Shown: positions 1 to 15,544 of the stretch, piece after piece
Numbering within the stretch: position 1 is the stretch's first letter
Layout: every line of letters begins with the position of its first letter
DNA from: Cololabis saira
Taxonomy: Eukaryota > Chordata > Actinopteri > Beloniformes > Belonidae
Direction of reading: 5' to 3'
Length of the DNA: 64,000 nt
Assembly (NCBI RefSeq): GCF_033807715.1
Contig: NC_084597.1
Coordinates: 10,517,343-10,581,342 of the forward strand
Position numbers and translations under genes: made by a program
Notes under the pieces: model-generated
Told to the model about the DNA's origin: nothing
Seen by the model: the letters and a program-made list of their open reading frames with translations, nothing else
Databases searched by the model: none

Positions 1-725
<725 letters not shown>

Positions 726-1470
726 CCATTCCTAGTGGAAACCTGTTCTGCTGAAAACCATTACTTGTAGAGTCATGCTGGCTGAACTTTTGTCGGTGTT
801 CATCAGTGTAAATATAACGTTCTTTTGTTGTTGTTGTGAGACCAGGCTGCTTTAAAAACTGTCAACCGATTCAACACACTGAGGAAGCTGAAAAACCGTG
901 CACTACTATTTTTATGGACCTTTAAAATTAAATTCTTTCTGCATGAGAGTTTATTTCCCTTAGGTTACGATATTGTTTACCACAACACACAAACAGAGAA
1001 ACATGCCCTCAGAGTGAGACGCGGCGTTCTGTAATTAGATTTGCTTTTACAGCTTGCTGAGTGCAAGATTTGGAACTGTTTCCGGTTTTGGTCACAGTCT
1101 CCTGGTGGCACATCTGCAGAGAGTCACCGAAGGTCAGAGATTGTGGGAGTTCAGGAGCCATCAGAAGGATTTCAGAGCGGGAATTAAATCCAGACAAATG
1201 ACAAAAAGCTAAAACCCTGTTTAATACCACTAACTGTTCTCTCAGTGTACTTAAAGGTCGGTGTCATTAACATACACCATGTTGTCGGGTTTGCAGCAGC
1301 GTTCATCCAAACGTAGCATCAGAATATCTCTGTGGTTGTGTCAAGAGGAGTATTTTTACATCTTATGTGAGGTTGTTTTGCAACAAGCTCATGCTTTCTT
1401 GTTTTAATCTTCTGAAAATGCTGCACTCTTCATAAGAAAAACATAAATCACACAAATATCTTCAGCACCT
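726..1470. other. Unassigned AT-rich non-coding stretch
   Basis: No splice-consistent coding segment, RNA gene or clear repeat was recognised. It lies upstream of the mapk10 coding exons and is probably intergenic or intronic. Confidence 0.5.
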
Positions 1471-1478
1471 ACTAACAG

Positions 1479-2237
1479 CAGTACTCGAATTGAGGGGGGA
1501 TGAGGGGGGATGGCATCCCTCTTGAAATAAAAACGGTCCAAATCATCCCCCCTGTAAAACTGCCATCCCCCCTTTCCATCCCTTATGTCATTTCATCAAT
1601 GAATGTGGTTTTACTGCTATTTCAACATTTAGTCATCACCAGAAAAATAACACCAGAAAAATAACTTATTTGACAATTTTCACCGGTTTCAAGTAAATTT
1701 CCACTTGAAATAAATAGAAAAATCTGCCAATGGGACAAGATTTATCTTCTCATTACAAGCAATACAATCTTGTTCCACTGGGAGATTTTTCTACTTATTT
1801 TAAGTGAAAATCTACTTGAAACAGGTGAAAATTGTTGTTTTTTCCAGTGATGAGTCTTGTTTTAAGTGCAATGAGATTTTTTTACTAAAATGAGACATTT
1901 TAACTAGAAATAAGACAAATATTCTTGTTAAGATTGTGAGTTTTTGCAGTGATCCATTTTACTTATCTTGTGAAGGACAGGGTCATATTGATAAGTTCAG
2001 AAAACTGTTTTTTATTGTTGTGTTTTGATGTATTTGATGTAAGCCCAGTGGATATTTAAAGCTTACAGAAGGCTGCATTTAACTGCTGCTATGTCATTCC
2101 TGCAGTATTTCTGCAGGTGTTTTGGTCAGTGCTATTATTTGTAATATATTATATTATTTGTAATCAGCACAAATTATCTGTCCCCATATGATAAAATCCA
2201 CCATCCCCCCTGATTTTTTTTTACAACTCGAGTACTG
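1479..2237 (+). mobile_element. Non-autonomous hAT-type element, copy 1
   Basis: The element begins CAGTACTCGA and ends TCGAGTACTG, and it is flanked on both sides by the 8-bp duplication ACTAACAG (1471-1478 and 2238-2245), which is diagnostic of hAT-type insertion. GGGGGGATGG-type runs sit just inside each end. The centre holds a large imperfect palindrome with arms of about 70 bp (roughly 1675-1747 and 1767-1840). No transposase is present, so it would depend on an enzyme supplied elsewhere. A second copy lies in the opposite orientation at 20185-20896. Confidence 0.9.
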
Positions 2238-2479
2238 ACTAACAGAGTAATGTTGTTGCCACTCAGCTTATCGGAAAACTGCAGTCTAAGCAGGTTTTCA
2301 GTAAAAATGTCGGTGGATAAAGGGACATTAGGTAGACGAGTGAATGAAGGGGATGAACGGTTCTCAGTTCTAAAGAGTAAAATCGATAACTGCTCGCGAG
2401 CACGCAGTCTCATTGCTTGTAGATGAGCTCAGTTGGTGCTGTCTGGTTTTCCTAGCTGGGCCTGGAGCTCTAAGTGTTT

Positions 2480-3055
2480 CCCTTCCCCTCCCCTGAGCCC
2501 GAGCAGGAGGCTGTGGCGCGTTTGGCTCAGGCTGCACAGTAACAGCAAAGCAGTGCTGCATACTGCAGGAGTGAGGCTGAGCCTGCTGAACGAAGCACTC
2601 ACAATGGAGTCGGAGGGAGGGGGAGGGGAGGCGGCCGCAGCGAGGCTGGGAGCCTGGGAGCTGGAACGGTGGGAGCGAGGGAGGGACAAAAGAGAGGCAG
2701 GAAAGGGAGGCTCTCGTCGTCACTGCCGAGGATGGAGGGAAGAGCGAAGAAGACGTAGATGGATATAGACGGTGTTGTGGTGCGCATTGTGTGACATTCA
2801 CAAAGAGTGTAGCTTTCAGGCTTATGACAAAGGGAGAAAGAGTGGTGAGAGGAGAGGCAGCGAAGATGGATATGAGAGCAAAGAATAACACTGGTGGCTG
2901 TGGACGTTTGCACAGGCACATTGCACTTCATCATTACATCCAGAGCACTTCATCAACTTTTTCAGCACAGATATTAAACGCCACCACTTTAAGTCCTATG
3001 TGGCCACACTGGAACAGGACTGCAGCGATGAATGACCAGGAAAGATGGTGCTAGT
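2480..3055 (+). promoter_or_regulatory. Possible promoter / 5' untranslated exon of mapk10
   Basis: This stretch is richer in GC and purines than its surroundings (a NotI-like GCGGCCGC lies near 2630) and is not recognisably repetitive, unlike most of the neighbourhood. Its position, about 12.5 kb upstream of the first coding exon on the same strand, fits a first exon or promoter. I could not define a convincing splice donor or TATA box, and several short frames on both strands look like chance. Treat it as a candidate only. Confidence 0.3.
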
Positions 3056-3186
3056 CCTGTATACATCTAAGTGCAGGTCTCACACAACCCTAACAACACC
3101 TGACACTAACCTTCTGAAACACAAACTGAAATAAGACTGGTTGGGACAGCATTTCATCCTCAAACATCTGCTGTAACAGAATTATT

Positions 3187-3259
3187 TGTATGTATATACA
3201 TATATACATACGTATATATATGTATATACATATATATACATATATATACATATATATAC

Positions 3260-3294
<35 letters not shown>

Positions 3295-3348
3295 TGTATG
3301 TATGTATGTATGTATGTATGTATGTATGTATGTATGTATGTATATATA
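3187..3348. repeat. TATG/TA microsatellite
   Basis: TATA/CATA-rich run followed by about 20 TATG units. The open frames across it on both strands are repeat translations. Confidence 0.97.
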
Positions 3349-3422
3349 TTTTCCCAGTTGCAAAGCATGTAGAAGTCTGTAATTTTTATCATAGGTACTC
3401 TTCAACTGTGAGTGATGGAATC

Positions 3423-4648
<1,226 letters not shown>

Positions 4649-4744
4649 GTCTGTGTCATCAGTCAATTTGAAAAAACTTTTGTCATTTTGACAAATTTCT
4701 ACACTGGCCATAAGGTGCAAAAGTCTCACATGAAAATACTGTAT

Positions 4745-5040
4745 GTACAATTGTCTTCCTGTTAACAGGGAGTTTTTCCTTCCCACTCTCGCCGTGTGCT
4801 TCACCGGGATGGAGCATTAAATCAAACTAACGACTTGATGCAGCCTGTAGGCTGCCTTGTCTAGGCTGCTTATTATGAACGGCCATTATATGAATATAAA
4901 TTGTATTGAACTGAAATGGATGATAAATGGATTATAACAGATTTGGTTAAATTGAGATATATTATAATCAGACTATACTTTGAAGTGCCTTGAGATGACT
5001 TTGGTTGTAAATTAATGCTACGCAAATAGACTGAACTGGA
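4745..5040 (+). repeat. Retroposon 3'-tail-like fragment
   Basis: Contains the phrase GGGAGTTTTTCCTTCCCACT and, further on, GTGCCTTGAGATGACTTTGG followed by ACTGAACTGGA. These are recognisable pieces of the 3' region of a retroposon common in teleosts. It is degenerate; the exact family is not assigned. Confidence 0.45.
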
Positions 5041-6374
5041 AGTGTTACGGCAAGGATGCAGAAAATGTGAGTTGTGAATATTTTACTTGGTTTTGCTTGT
5101 ATCATGAACCATATCTTTATTCATATTGAAACCTAACTGTGTTTTTGTTACATTTTTTTTTAAATCGCAAACCGTAACCATCACAAAAATGCTGAACGAT
5201 ATCCTGATCATGTATTTTTAATGCCAGTAAATTATAAAAGTGAAAAATCCTTGAACTAAATTGAGACTTATGGGACTGGAACATGATTTTGTGGCATTTC
5301 CCACCATCAAGAGTGCTATCAGAGTGCAAGATTTTTGTGACAGTCACATGTCACGCAAGGTGAAAGCACGTCACAATTTAAAAAGACGACCTAGGAAAGT
5401 AGCATTTTTTTGAGGAGTTGAAGTGTTGCAGTTTTTGTAGATTTCATGGGACGCAAAATGCAAGAATTTCACAATTAGTGAACTTTTTCTGTGACACAAA
5501 AGAGCAAAACAGTTTTTACTGTTATATTTTCTAAAAAGAAAAAGATTTTGCACCTGAAGGTCAAGGCCACCACATGTGATTCAGAGAGATTAGGTTGCAC
5601 ATCTTAGAGACAAGAGAGAGTCTCAGTGCAGCAGATATTGGCATCGTGTCCCTTGACTGCACTTCTTCAACTATTAATGAAGTGGACTCATGACACAAGT
5701 CAACAGTATATCTTTTAATAATAGTCTAAAACTTAGGAACAGACCTAGATCTTATGAATAGTTAGGATACAGAACATTTACATTTTTTTAAATGTACACA
5801 GCGCAACTTTCTCACAGATCATGATGAATTAATCTTTTATCCACGGCCACAGTGGTGCTGCTGAACATGTTTGCAGAGCCGCCGCTTTGTTAAAAAATAA
5901 AAAGATTAATATTATTGCTTGGCCTCGTCCATTCTTGGAAGCTGAACCAGGCTTGTTCTGGTTCATTACCGGATTGTTCAAAATACAAAGATAATTTCAA
6001 TCACCCATTTCATTCATTTATTTTCCTCATGATTTGGTGTATTTGTATTTTTTAAGATAAACATGACTTTTGAGGAGAAACATGTCCCTGGACTATTATG
6101 TGCTCTTCTTCTTCTCCAACAAACCATTTTTACCTCAGACTATTGGAGTAATTGCGGAGACATCACAGGGGGAACCAGTCAAAACACTGTGAAGACAATA
6201 ATCATACAAGCTGAACAGAAGAAGAAAGTGTTTTGTTCAGCTTCAGCCAAGAGCAGATCCCAGGGAAGCTAAATGGACGAGCTTGCAGACAGCGGGAGTA
6301 TCAGGTTTCCCTAGACCATGCAGGACCATGTTCTGAACTTCTCTATTTTCAGATGATACAGGCAGACAAAGGAC
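5041..6374. other. Unassigned AT-rich intronic/intergenic sequence
   Basis: No coding potential, RNA gene or repeat was recognised. Short open frames lack codon structure or similarity to known families. Confidence 0.5.
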
Positions 6375-6378
6375 TTAA

Positions 6379-6881
6379 AGGGGACCTATTATGGCATCCA
6401 ATACCTATTTTAAACGGGCCTTGGATGTCTTAAAAACAAGCTTTTGATTTTTTTTGCTAAATAAATTAGAAATTCAGCCTCTGAGCCATGTCTTTATCTT
6501 CCCATTCTCTAACCTCATTATCTATGCAGGATTCTGAGTGGGCGGGGCTATGATAATGAGGCACTGTGCTGATTGGCTGATTGAATGACGCGATACACCG
6601 CTACGAAAAAATGGCGGAAGCTCCGGCCGATGGAGTTAGTTGTGGGCGTGGTTTCACGCATCGGAGGCCAACCGATGCAAATTGCATTTTGGTTATGTAA
6701 CGAAAGGGAGCAGAATCTGAACGGCTCGTAGATCCACATCACACTGGATGCTCATCCGGGCGGCTGTACAGACACTGCAGAATTTGGTTGCTTTCCTCCT
6801 TCTCTGAGTTGGCAGACTGAGGGGAGACCACTTTATATATGTTAAAGCAAGAAAAAACGTGTTTTTCATAATAGGTCCCCT
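6379..6881. mobile_element. Non-autonomous piggyBac-type element
   Basis: Perfect 15-bp terminal inverted repeats, AGGGGACCTATTATG at 6379-6393 and its complement at 6867-6881, are flanked on each side by TTAA (6375-6378 and 6882-6885), the target site of piggyBac elements. The 503-bp interior has no transposase frame. It includes a GTGGGCGGGGC GC-box-like motif near 6537. Confidence 0.85.
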
Positions 6882-6885
6882 TTAA

Positions 6886-8900
6886 GAAAGACGGGCAGAA
6901 GTTGAGCTTGCTAACAAAAAATGATGTAATTCTGCACATCTTACTGTGAAGGAGCACCTCTGCCTTCCAGATGTTGAGTTTCTCCTGCGTTAACTGTCAA
7001 TGCTGCGTGTGATGTCAACCAACACAACACTTAAATGTATTCATGATAGTGAATTTCAGTCGCACTCATATCTCAACTATTGACTGCAGTTCAGTACTTT
7101 AATTACAGGACATTACATCAATGGAAGACCTTTTTCTTTTCACAAAGTAAGACATTTTGGCAATTAAGGATCAAATCTAATGAAAAACTTTGACAGTGAT
7201 TCCACCAAGCATCAGGATCCTTGAACCTAAATATCCTGAAATGAATGTCCTTTTCAAGGCTTTATGGGTTGCTGTGAGAGGCCGGTGTCTGACGGAGAAG
7301 GAACTGATTCAAGTCAAAGGTTAAAACAATTAAAAAGTAACAGTTTATAAGTGTGTGTAGCTCCTAAATTTCTGGTTTCAGTAGATGCAAAGCTATGCAA
7401 AACATAAACATGGCTGGGCGGAGTTATGAAGGGGAAATTCACCATGGCAACTTAAATGGGTCATGATTAATGCTCACCTGTACTGTATATAAGGAGAGGA
7501 ACAACACGTTTTTGCTCGATGAGTTTAACCAGTGATCAAAGCCCACAAATTCAAAAAGTGATGTTGAATCAGAAATTATGAGTTATGATTTCACTTTCTA
7601 TTTTACCCTGGAGGTAAATGACTCAAATATTTATTTTTTGATATTTTACGAAACAAATGGCGCCTTGAAAATACTTCACCATTATGCAACATTTGCCACA
7701 ATTTGGCTGAATATTTCATGTCAAACGTGTAAAATGCATATCGGCTCAGGATCGTCTGTGTTCTGGCTGGATCGAATGAAATGAATTTGCAAACGGGGAC
7801 ACTTGGTAAACTTTTAATTAAATCCGATCCAGTGGAAATCCAAAACTGCAGACGATTGACGGGATTAACTTCAAACTCATTCACGCTTTCAGGTCAATTT
7901 GCGGCAAATGAATCAGTGAAAATCAGGCGTATGATTCAAAGGTTACTTGCTGTGTGAGTTTATGAGGAAGTTAATTTGAGAAAAAGCTAACACTGCCATG
8001 TTTCAACAATTAACAAATTAGTAAAAGTATTTTACACGTAAAAATGTATTAGTATTAAGAGATTTGGCTGTATAATAAGACCCTTCCTCCAAATAATGCA
8101 GAGGGATCAGAGGCTCCCTTGAGGAGTTATTTTGCAGAAAAGGGGTTGATGAAACAAAATGTGCAGAATCAAAATAGCAAAGACATCAAACAAAGCACAC
8201 CGGACACAAGCACTGGAGATTAACGGTTATCTCTATCCATTATATGTATTAGCTCATTTAAGATAATTAATACCTTCTTTCTGCTCTTCCACTTGCCTTT
8301 TATCTTTCTTCCAGTTTTCTCTCGTTGACATTTCTCCCTTTCCAGTGTTTGACATTTGCATGATAAGGGTTGTGTGTGACAAACAGCTGAATTAGTGCAC
8401 GTGACATTGCACATCTTTGATTTTTCATATTTTTTTTACATAGTTTTTCTGAAGCGATAGTTTTATTTGTTTGTGAGCCACGGCGTTCGCCAGTAAAACG
8501 GCCCATTTTCATCCAGATGTTGATGTGATCCACATCTTTTGGGCTTCATGGTTGGTTGCTGGCATGGGTTCACTGGTGCTGCATGAAATTACTTTGACGC
8601 AGGCTCTTAGATGTCTCGTTCAGACTGAGAAATTGAGAGCACAGCGTCAGGCGTCAACAGTCAATTTCAGAAAAACAACACGGCAGCACTGCTAATATCC
8701 TCTCAAAGGTTGTTAATTGGCACTTTTTTGCTGTCTGAACTGTCCTCTTCATCGTGAACCATGATTAGCTCTCTAAACTCTGATGCAACACCAAGCAATT
8801 CTCTGAAGCAAACCTTAAAAGGAACCCTGGCTATTAAGACATGTAGGTCTTAAAAGATAAATGTTGGTATCAATTATAACAATGTGATATAAAAAACCTT
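6886..8900. other. Unassigned AT-rich sequence
   Basis: No gene or repeat boundary was recognised. Several short frames occur on both strands without family similarity. Confidence 0.5.
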
Positions 8901-8949
8901 GTTGATGTCTTCGTTTTTATAAAATTTGAAAATATAATTTAACATGTAG

Positions 8950-9535
8950 GTCGCCATTGTTGTTTACATTCTGGGTAGTGACGTCAGACGGTGGCTCCTG
9001 CTAACCCCCGTACACTGTTTTGACACCCAGAAACAGATGAAAACACAGCTAAACAGGTGACGGCGCACCAGAAACACAGATCAAAACACAGCTAAACATC
9101 AAGGTGACGGCGCACCTACAAAAAAGTAAAAAAAAAAAAAAAAAAGTACGGCACCATAAAGCATGAACTATAAAAACACCATAAAACTCAGATAGACTAA
9201 CAGACCACACGTTTCAACTAGCAGATAGCCGATGCTACAATAAAAACCCCAGCCAGATCCGCCGTAGACGGCGTAGCCTAATGCACTGGTAAGATGCGCA
9301 CGACATTGATCATTTTTGCAGATCTCCCGTGCATCACAGAACTTTGATCCAGTTTGCCTGAACCGAGACGTCTTATGGGCTCCCTCGTCAGCCTCCACGG
9401 CCGGGAGATGCTGCTCATCTATGTTTTAGATACCTGTCCCAGTTAAACTAACGCGGCTTATCTTCCCAGAGCCACCGCTCTACGTCATCGCCCCCAGAAT
9501 GCATTGCGCAGGTAAAACATGGCGCCTCCCACAGG
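8950..9535. repeat. Imperfect inverted-repeat element
   Basis: The left arm near 8953-9000 (CATTCTGGGTAGTGACGTCA, then GGTGGCTC) is matched in inverse complement near 9465-9530 (GAGCCACCGCTCTACGTCAT, then CCCCAGAATG). The arms enclose a poly-A run (9128-9145) and about 460 bp of other sequence. This suggests an old inverted-repeat DNA transposon; the outer boundaries and target duplication were not resolved. Confidence 0.45.
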
Positions 9536-12480
9536 ATATTTTACAAATTATGATGAGCAAGCGTCAGAAAAAGTTTGACTGCTTTAAATTAAGATGTCAT
9601 AAAAAACCTTGCTTTAGTGTCTGTGACAGCTTCGATATAAGAAAAAAAAATCACCAAATTCATCACTTGAATAACTTTGGGTACAATGAAGGGAGTGACT
9701 GCAGTGTTTTCTCTTTACAGCTTTTGTTATCTGTCGCTGTGCCATTTATTTTAGACTAAACAGCGGTTTTTGCATAGCTGTCACACAATCATTTGCCAAA
9801 TAAACTAACTCCGTTCCAACATTAGGAGCGTAAAATATTCCCCTACCTAGAATATCAGTCAAACAGCTCTTTACATGCCCTTTTACGCCCTTTAGACCCC
9901 CCTTTTCTCTAATCTGCATCTATGATGATAGCGTGTCCAGCACATCTGATCAGCTTGCTGAATTGTATATTTTCATTTGAGATTACCATAAAAAAAAACT
10001 AAAAAAGATGGCAGTTTAGATAACCAAAACTCAATGAATGTTCCGCTTTGTGGTCAGAATTGGTATAACTACATATGGTGGCTTTAAAGACTGAACAGAA
10101 TGTTCTATAACTCCAAATTTCTCTCAGCTATAAGGTAATGTTCAGGGTACAGTTTATGCATGAAATTCATAACACCATCTTGGAATAAACTGTGATGAAA
10201 AAACCTAATGTGGGCCTCATTTTTTTTGCTTAGTCAACCTCTCAGTCAGCTCGTACTGATGAGACGTGTTGCTGTCTGGATGATATACGAGCACTTTAAG
10301 GAATGCTGCTGAGTCTTAGCTACAAGCAGAGCAGCATCTGAACCACAACCCTGATCAGCAGAATCAGAGGACTGAACCAAGAAGCTCCGCAGCGTGTTTC
10401 ACTTGCCGTGGGCTTCAGGGGTGAGATATTAGAGTCAGCAAAGTTTGATAAAGCTTGAGATTTTGGCGGCAGACAAAGATAATTAAACAGTTCAATGTGA
10501 CTTATCTGTAAAAACATGGTGGTCTGCCACTTTCTTTCTCATTTACTGAACATGTGTGACATTTAACTGAGATCCAAGCAGTTAAGGTAATTGTTTAGGG
10601 CTTTTTTCTCATCATCACTTACATCGTTAGTGTTATTGATTCATTCAGTAATATAGTAATTTTAAAGAAAGCACATGCTATATAGTACATTTACTTTTTT
10701 CGCGTTTAAATAATCATAACAATACCCTCCATCAGCTTAGCTTAGAGATCACTGCATCAATGCATTGTAAAGTATTTATAATTATACTGGATACCTTGTA
10801 ATCACATTCGGAGATGGGGATCCGAGTGGGGTTTGACTCATCAGAGTGTGTTCTGCCAGAAAACAGTTGGATTTGCGAGGCTTCAGTGATACTCTGCACG
10901 CAGATGGTTTAAAATTAAAGTAGTAGCTCATCATTGGGGACAGATTCAGTGTTGACCGGTCAGATTACCAGCAAATATTGTAGTGAAGTCAGACATGCAT
11001 GTGTGGTGTGATACTACTAGAATGGCTTGAGGTATTAGGAATAATGTATTGAATTATTATATGGATAAAGTAGATAATTTAAATGTATTACTTTGAAGAA
11101 AATCAGGAAAACTAATCCACAGCGGAAATGTCCAGCCTGCGTGTCCCATATCTCTTTTCTTAAAGCTGCTTCTCAAAGACATCAAAGCTGAAGTGGTGAC
11201 TGTACATAAGGACTAGAATAACTAGTACATGCTATGTTTACATCCATAAAGTTATAAGAATCCCCTTTGGAGCAAATTTCAAAGCCACATCTTCTCATTT
11301 GCTATTCTAGATTCAGGGAGTGATCAGGAAATTATCCAAACTCTTATGTGGCCTTTAAAAACAACAACAAACAAGCAAACAAAAAACAACATTCTTTTTC
11401 TCTTCCATTATTATAATCGCACCATGAACACTGCATGCCATTAGACTCAAAGGTCATTAGCTCATGTGAAGCTTCATTACCTGGAAAACCCTTGAAGTAA
11501 TTGTAGGCCAGAGCTGCAGCCAATCTCGCTTCCTGCTTAATGTGGGAGCCGCTGTCATTTAGCACTCTCCCTCCTCCTTCCAGTCTTCCATTTCTTTTTA
11601 ATCCACCGGCAAAAAGCTGAAGAAAAATGTGAAAAAAACCAAACCAAAGTGACCTATTAGGTTTTTTTTTCATAGTAAAAGCATTGCAGCTCTGCTGAAT
11701 TTTCACCACTATCTTTAATGCAGCTCCTATTGCAGGCGTTTCTGGAAGCTATCTTACGATTTCTTTTTCGTCAAATGACATGTTAGCTTCTCAGTGTCTG
11801 AACGAATAATTCACCTGAAGGTTTAAAAGGGTAATGTGTTCGATGTCAAAGTGTCCAATCGACAGTTATGGACAACTCATATGTAACAGGATTGAAGTTT
11901 AACAAGAGGGATGTCATTATAAGTGTGCATGTTTAAAGAAGAGTATAATTAAACCATATTACTGATGTGTTGCACATGTTTTTGTCCAGTACCTGGTGTT
12001 CTGGAGCTTTCTGTGTTATTTAAAATCAAGTTTGACATTTTTGCAAATGCCCTCGCTGTTTTAATGACGGGTATTAAATGTTAACCGTTTAACTGTCTCC
12101 AGGCTTAATGTGAATCCATAATGAGAGATGCAGCGCTGGTCTCTCAGAATACTTTTTGTTCTTGTGATGCCTCATGAATGTATGAATCCTGTATTGGCAC
12201 CAAAAATACAAAATAGGGAATAAAGTCTCACAGAACTGCTTTGAGGTATGGCACCAGTAATGTTTTGGAGAAAAATTGGATTGAAATACATGTTGGGGAA
12301 AAATAATGTAAAAGCTATTTTGCATGGATTAGACTCTTTTTATTCATACTTTTCCCCATGATTGCCAAGATGTAGTAGAACAACTTTTAAATGCCAGAGC
12401 GTCTTACTCCCTTTAAGCTGAAACAAGTTTTGTGACAATACATTTCCACTTTGTTTTTATATTATAATTTAAAAGCATTT
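9536..12480. other. Unassigned intronic sequence
   Basis: Nearly 3 kb without a recognised gene, RNA or transposon end. It is AT-rich with short homopolymer runs. Confidence 0.5.
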
Positions 12481-12486
12481 AGGTTT

Positions 12487-12700
12487 TTATAATCAAATCA
12501 AATCAAATAAAACTTTATTTATAAAGCACTCCATACACGAGTACGCAAAGTGCTTATAATAAAATCAACATTTAACATAGAAAAACTAGCCCAGTCATGG
12601 TTAAAAACACACATCTCGTCATTTTCACACACATTCTCACTTCCATACCCACACAGCACACATATAACCCCCCCAAACACACACATAGACATTAGAACAT
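12487..12700 (-). mobile_element. LINE 3' tail fragment, minus strand
   Basis: Read on the minus strand this ends in a tail of repeated GATTT preceded by a stretch that resembles AAGTGCTTTATAAATAAAGT. This is the same tail type as the LINE at 28084-29097 on the plus strand. Only the 3' untranslated end is present; no reverse transcriptase remnant is seen. Confidence 0.6.
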
Positions 12701-12753
12701 AATCACAAATATCATAAAAATAATGATATTAAATAATTATTATTGTTATATTA

Positions 12754-13771
12754 TAGGGGTGTAACGATACACTAATCTCACGATACGGTACGATACACGA
12801 TATTGAGGTCACGATAACGATACGATATTATAGCAGTATTTTTTAACAACCTTGATAGAGGAACATATGACTGGAAAAAATGGTCTTTTATTTGAAAGAC
12901 ACATAATACAAAACAATGCTGTGTGTTTGCCCTATTGTTACAGTTTGTAATGCTTTATAACTGTTTAAGTTTTAAAGAGAAAGCCAGGCCAACCATTTTC
13001 CACAAACTGAACTAAAAGTAAATGTCAGGTTTGCATTATGCATCTTCAGTTTCATACAAGTACAAATATTTTGCCACAAACTGAATAGTTTCTCTCATGT
13101 ATGATTTGACTTTTTTCTTTTCCAGAAATTTAACAACTAAAATTGAATAAATAAATAAAAGTAAATAAATACATACAATTTTACATCATAAAAAAGATTG
13201 ATTCATGTTCACCTTATAAGTGTAAGAGGAGATTTATTTTTATTAAGGTTATTTTGGTAATTCAGGGTTCATTATTTTATAAATATATTCTTTATATTCT
13301 GTAAATCAGGGACTATAATTACACTAGTCAGTATGTCAGTTGTTAGTATGTTTTAGATTGGGCGGAGTGATACAGCACTAGGTGTTGTGTTGATGTTCTG
13401 AAATCCTACGCTGTTGAGCGGACATTGAAGTACACGCAAACTCACGCAGAAGTTGTCCCGTGTTTATCCTACTCACGACCCCAAAAAGGTTTAATTTAAT
13501 AAGGTAAGGCTTAACTCTACACCAGACTTAAATAAGTAAAGGTTCAGAGCTCAAAACAGGACCGCAAAACGGGACTACTTTCTTGTGAGCGGAGTAAGAT
13601 TTTGGTCCGCGCGGTCGCGGCTGCGGCCGCGGTCAGATGCGCGTTTCTAGTCAACACAATAGATTAATATTAATAATCCAATATCGCGATACAGGTTGTC
13701 ACCTCCACGACACGTATCGTGACGTTTTTGTATCGCGAAATTTCGTGGCACGATATATTGTTACACCCCTA
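12754..13771. mobile_element. hAT-type non-autonomous element, 1.0 kb
   Basis: Ends TAGGGGTGTAACGATA (left) and the near complement TATTGTTACACCCCTA (right), followed by CGATA/TATCG-rich subterminal sequence on both sides. The flanks carry the 8-bp duplication TTATATTA (12746-12753 and 13772-13779), although the AT-rich context makes the exact register less certain. A GC-rich patch (GCGGTCGCGGCTGCGGCCGC near 13610-13632) lies inside. There is no transposase. Confidence 0.82.
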
Positions 13772-13810
13772 TTATATTATAATAATATTACAAAAATAAA
13801 TAAATAAATA

Positions 13811-14350
13811 CCATATTTTCTGGACTATAAGCTGCACCTGTATATAAGCCGCATCCGCTCTATTTTTAAAAAAACAATAAAAAAGATATACAAGCCGCAC
13901 CTGCATATAAGCCGCATCCGCTCTATTAAAAAAAAAAAAGATATGCAAGCCGCAGATATTTCTGTTGTTAGATTAGATATTTACTACATGTACAGAAGGA
14001 TTTTGAACTGTAAATGATGTACATGTTTGTACCTAAATAGATCCTTTCCTAACAGTGTCTTTTAACACGGCAGCAATTTTGCTGATTAAAACGGGACTGA
14101 ACCAAGAGAAAATAACCAGTATTTATTTATCTATTTATCTGTTTGAAATGTGCTTCTATCTACTTCTATCTGCTAAAGAAGAAGTAGCGTATTCTCTTTT
14201 GCATTTATTTTGTCTTAGTTTTTATTCTAATTCCGGTTAGCACTCCCCCTAGCGGTGGAAGAAAAATCCACAGAATAGCCGCACCTTTGTATAAGCTGCA
14301 TGGTTCAAAACCTATGAAAAAAGTAGCGGCTTATAGTCCAGAAAATACGG
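13811..14350. mobile_element. Inverted-repeat DNA element, TA-flanked, copy 1
   Basis: Starts CCATATTTTCTGGACTATAA and ends with the near complement (TTATAGTCCAGAAAATACGG), with TA on both sides. GCCGCATCCGCTCTATT occurs twice near the left end. It shares its full length with the copy at 22034-22504. No transposase is present, and the superfamily is not assigned; a TA target is compatible with Tc1/mariner-like elements. Confidence 0.75.
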
Positions 14351-14352
14351 TA

Positions 14353-15544
14353 CCTGGCTTGACGCTGAGGTAAGAAACGATATCTTGGGGATCCATCCAC
14401 ACCACGAGCCCCCCCACCAATGACCAATGATGGCGTCACCACGAGATAACCTTCATCAGACATCACTGAAGCATACTCAACAGCTGCATATATCTGTTTA
14501 ATGCCTTAATTGATTAAACCTTTTGACCAATTAACATGCATTTTACTCTTTCAGAATTTTGTTTTTTGCGGTTAGGTGTGTGTGAAAGTGAACATGTCCA
14601 TCAGTCCTCTTTGACAGAACGATTGAACATATTTTATCAAGAGATGAAACCCCGATTCTGCCAGAGACGACTGTGAAACATGAAAGGACAGAGAAAGAGA
14701 CAGTGATGGGTACAGTGCGTGCAGTATGATGACTGTATGGTACGTTGATAATTGACATAAATATTTGTGTGGTGGGTTATTACAAAAAGAGCATGTATTA
14801 CAGGGTTGACGATACAAGCACTTTTTTGTTTTCTTGATGCATTCTGCCCATAAGTGTAAGTTTATAGTATAAGTCAATGTTCTTGCGATATATAGAAGTC
14901 AGTATCAGCTGTAAACTTACAATAAAAAGTGAGAAGCTGAAAAATCTGGCTTTGAAATGTGAAGACATAATTTTAAGGGACATACACAATCAAGAAATAA
15001 GTATCAAAACCATCATCTCTCCTCAATAGCTGCAGGGTTTCTTTCCACCCTGCATGTCAACTCGAAACACATCCTTATCCATCAGACCTCCTGCTGAATA
15101 GTTTTCTGATGAGGAATTTATGCATTGCTTAGTTTATATTTACAAAGGGGTAGATGGCCATGACTTGCTGTTTTTCACATTTTTTATGAAAATAGGTGGG
15201 TAAGAGAAGAGAGAAAACAACTTTGAATGAACTGGGTCCGTGCAGTCCCACAGCAGATTTAAAAGACTGCAAAGACAAATCTCCCAGAATTAACTTCTCA
15301 CAAAGACCGTAATAAATTACACCGCTCTGCTGCATAGTATCTGCATCCAGACTCAGATGAAGCTGTGGCATTTATTTTCTTTTGTCTTTTTTCATTTGGC
15401 AACAGTTCATATTTGGTGTCAGCTCATTTGTCATCACCTATCTAAAAAATAATTTACCGCAGACCTTGTAAATTCCTGCCACTCATGCCCACACCACATG
15501 AGCCCCCTGTCTGACTCTTCCTCTCCTCCATTTGTGTCTTCCAG
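14353..15544. other. Intron upstream of first mapk10 coding exon
   Basis: AT-rich sequence without recognised genes or repeats. The last part contains a pyrimidine-rich tract ending TTTGTGTCTTCCAG, the splice acceptor for the exon at 15545. Confidence 0.6.
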
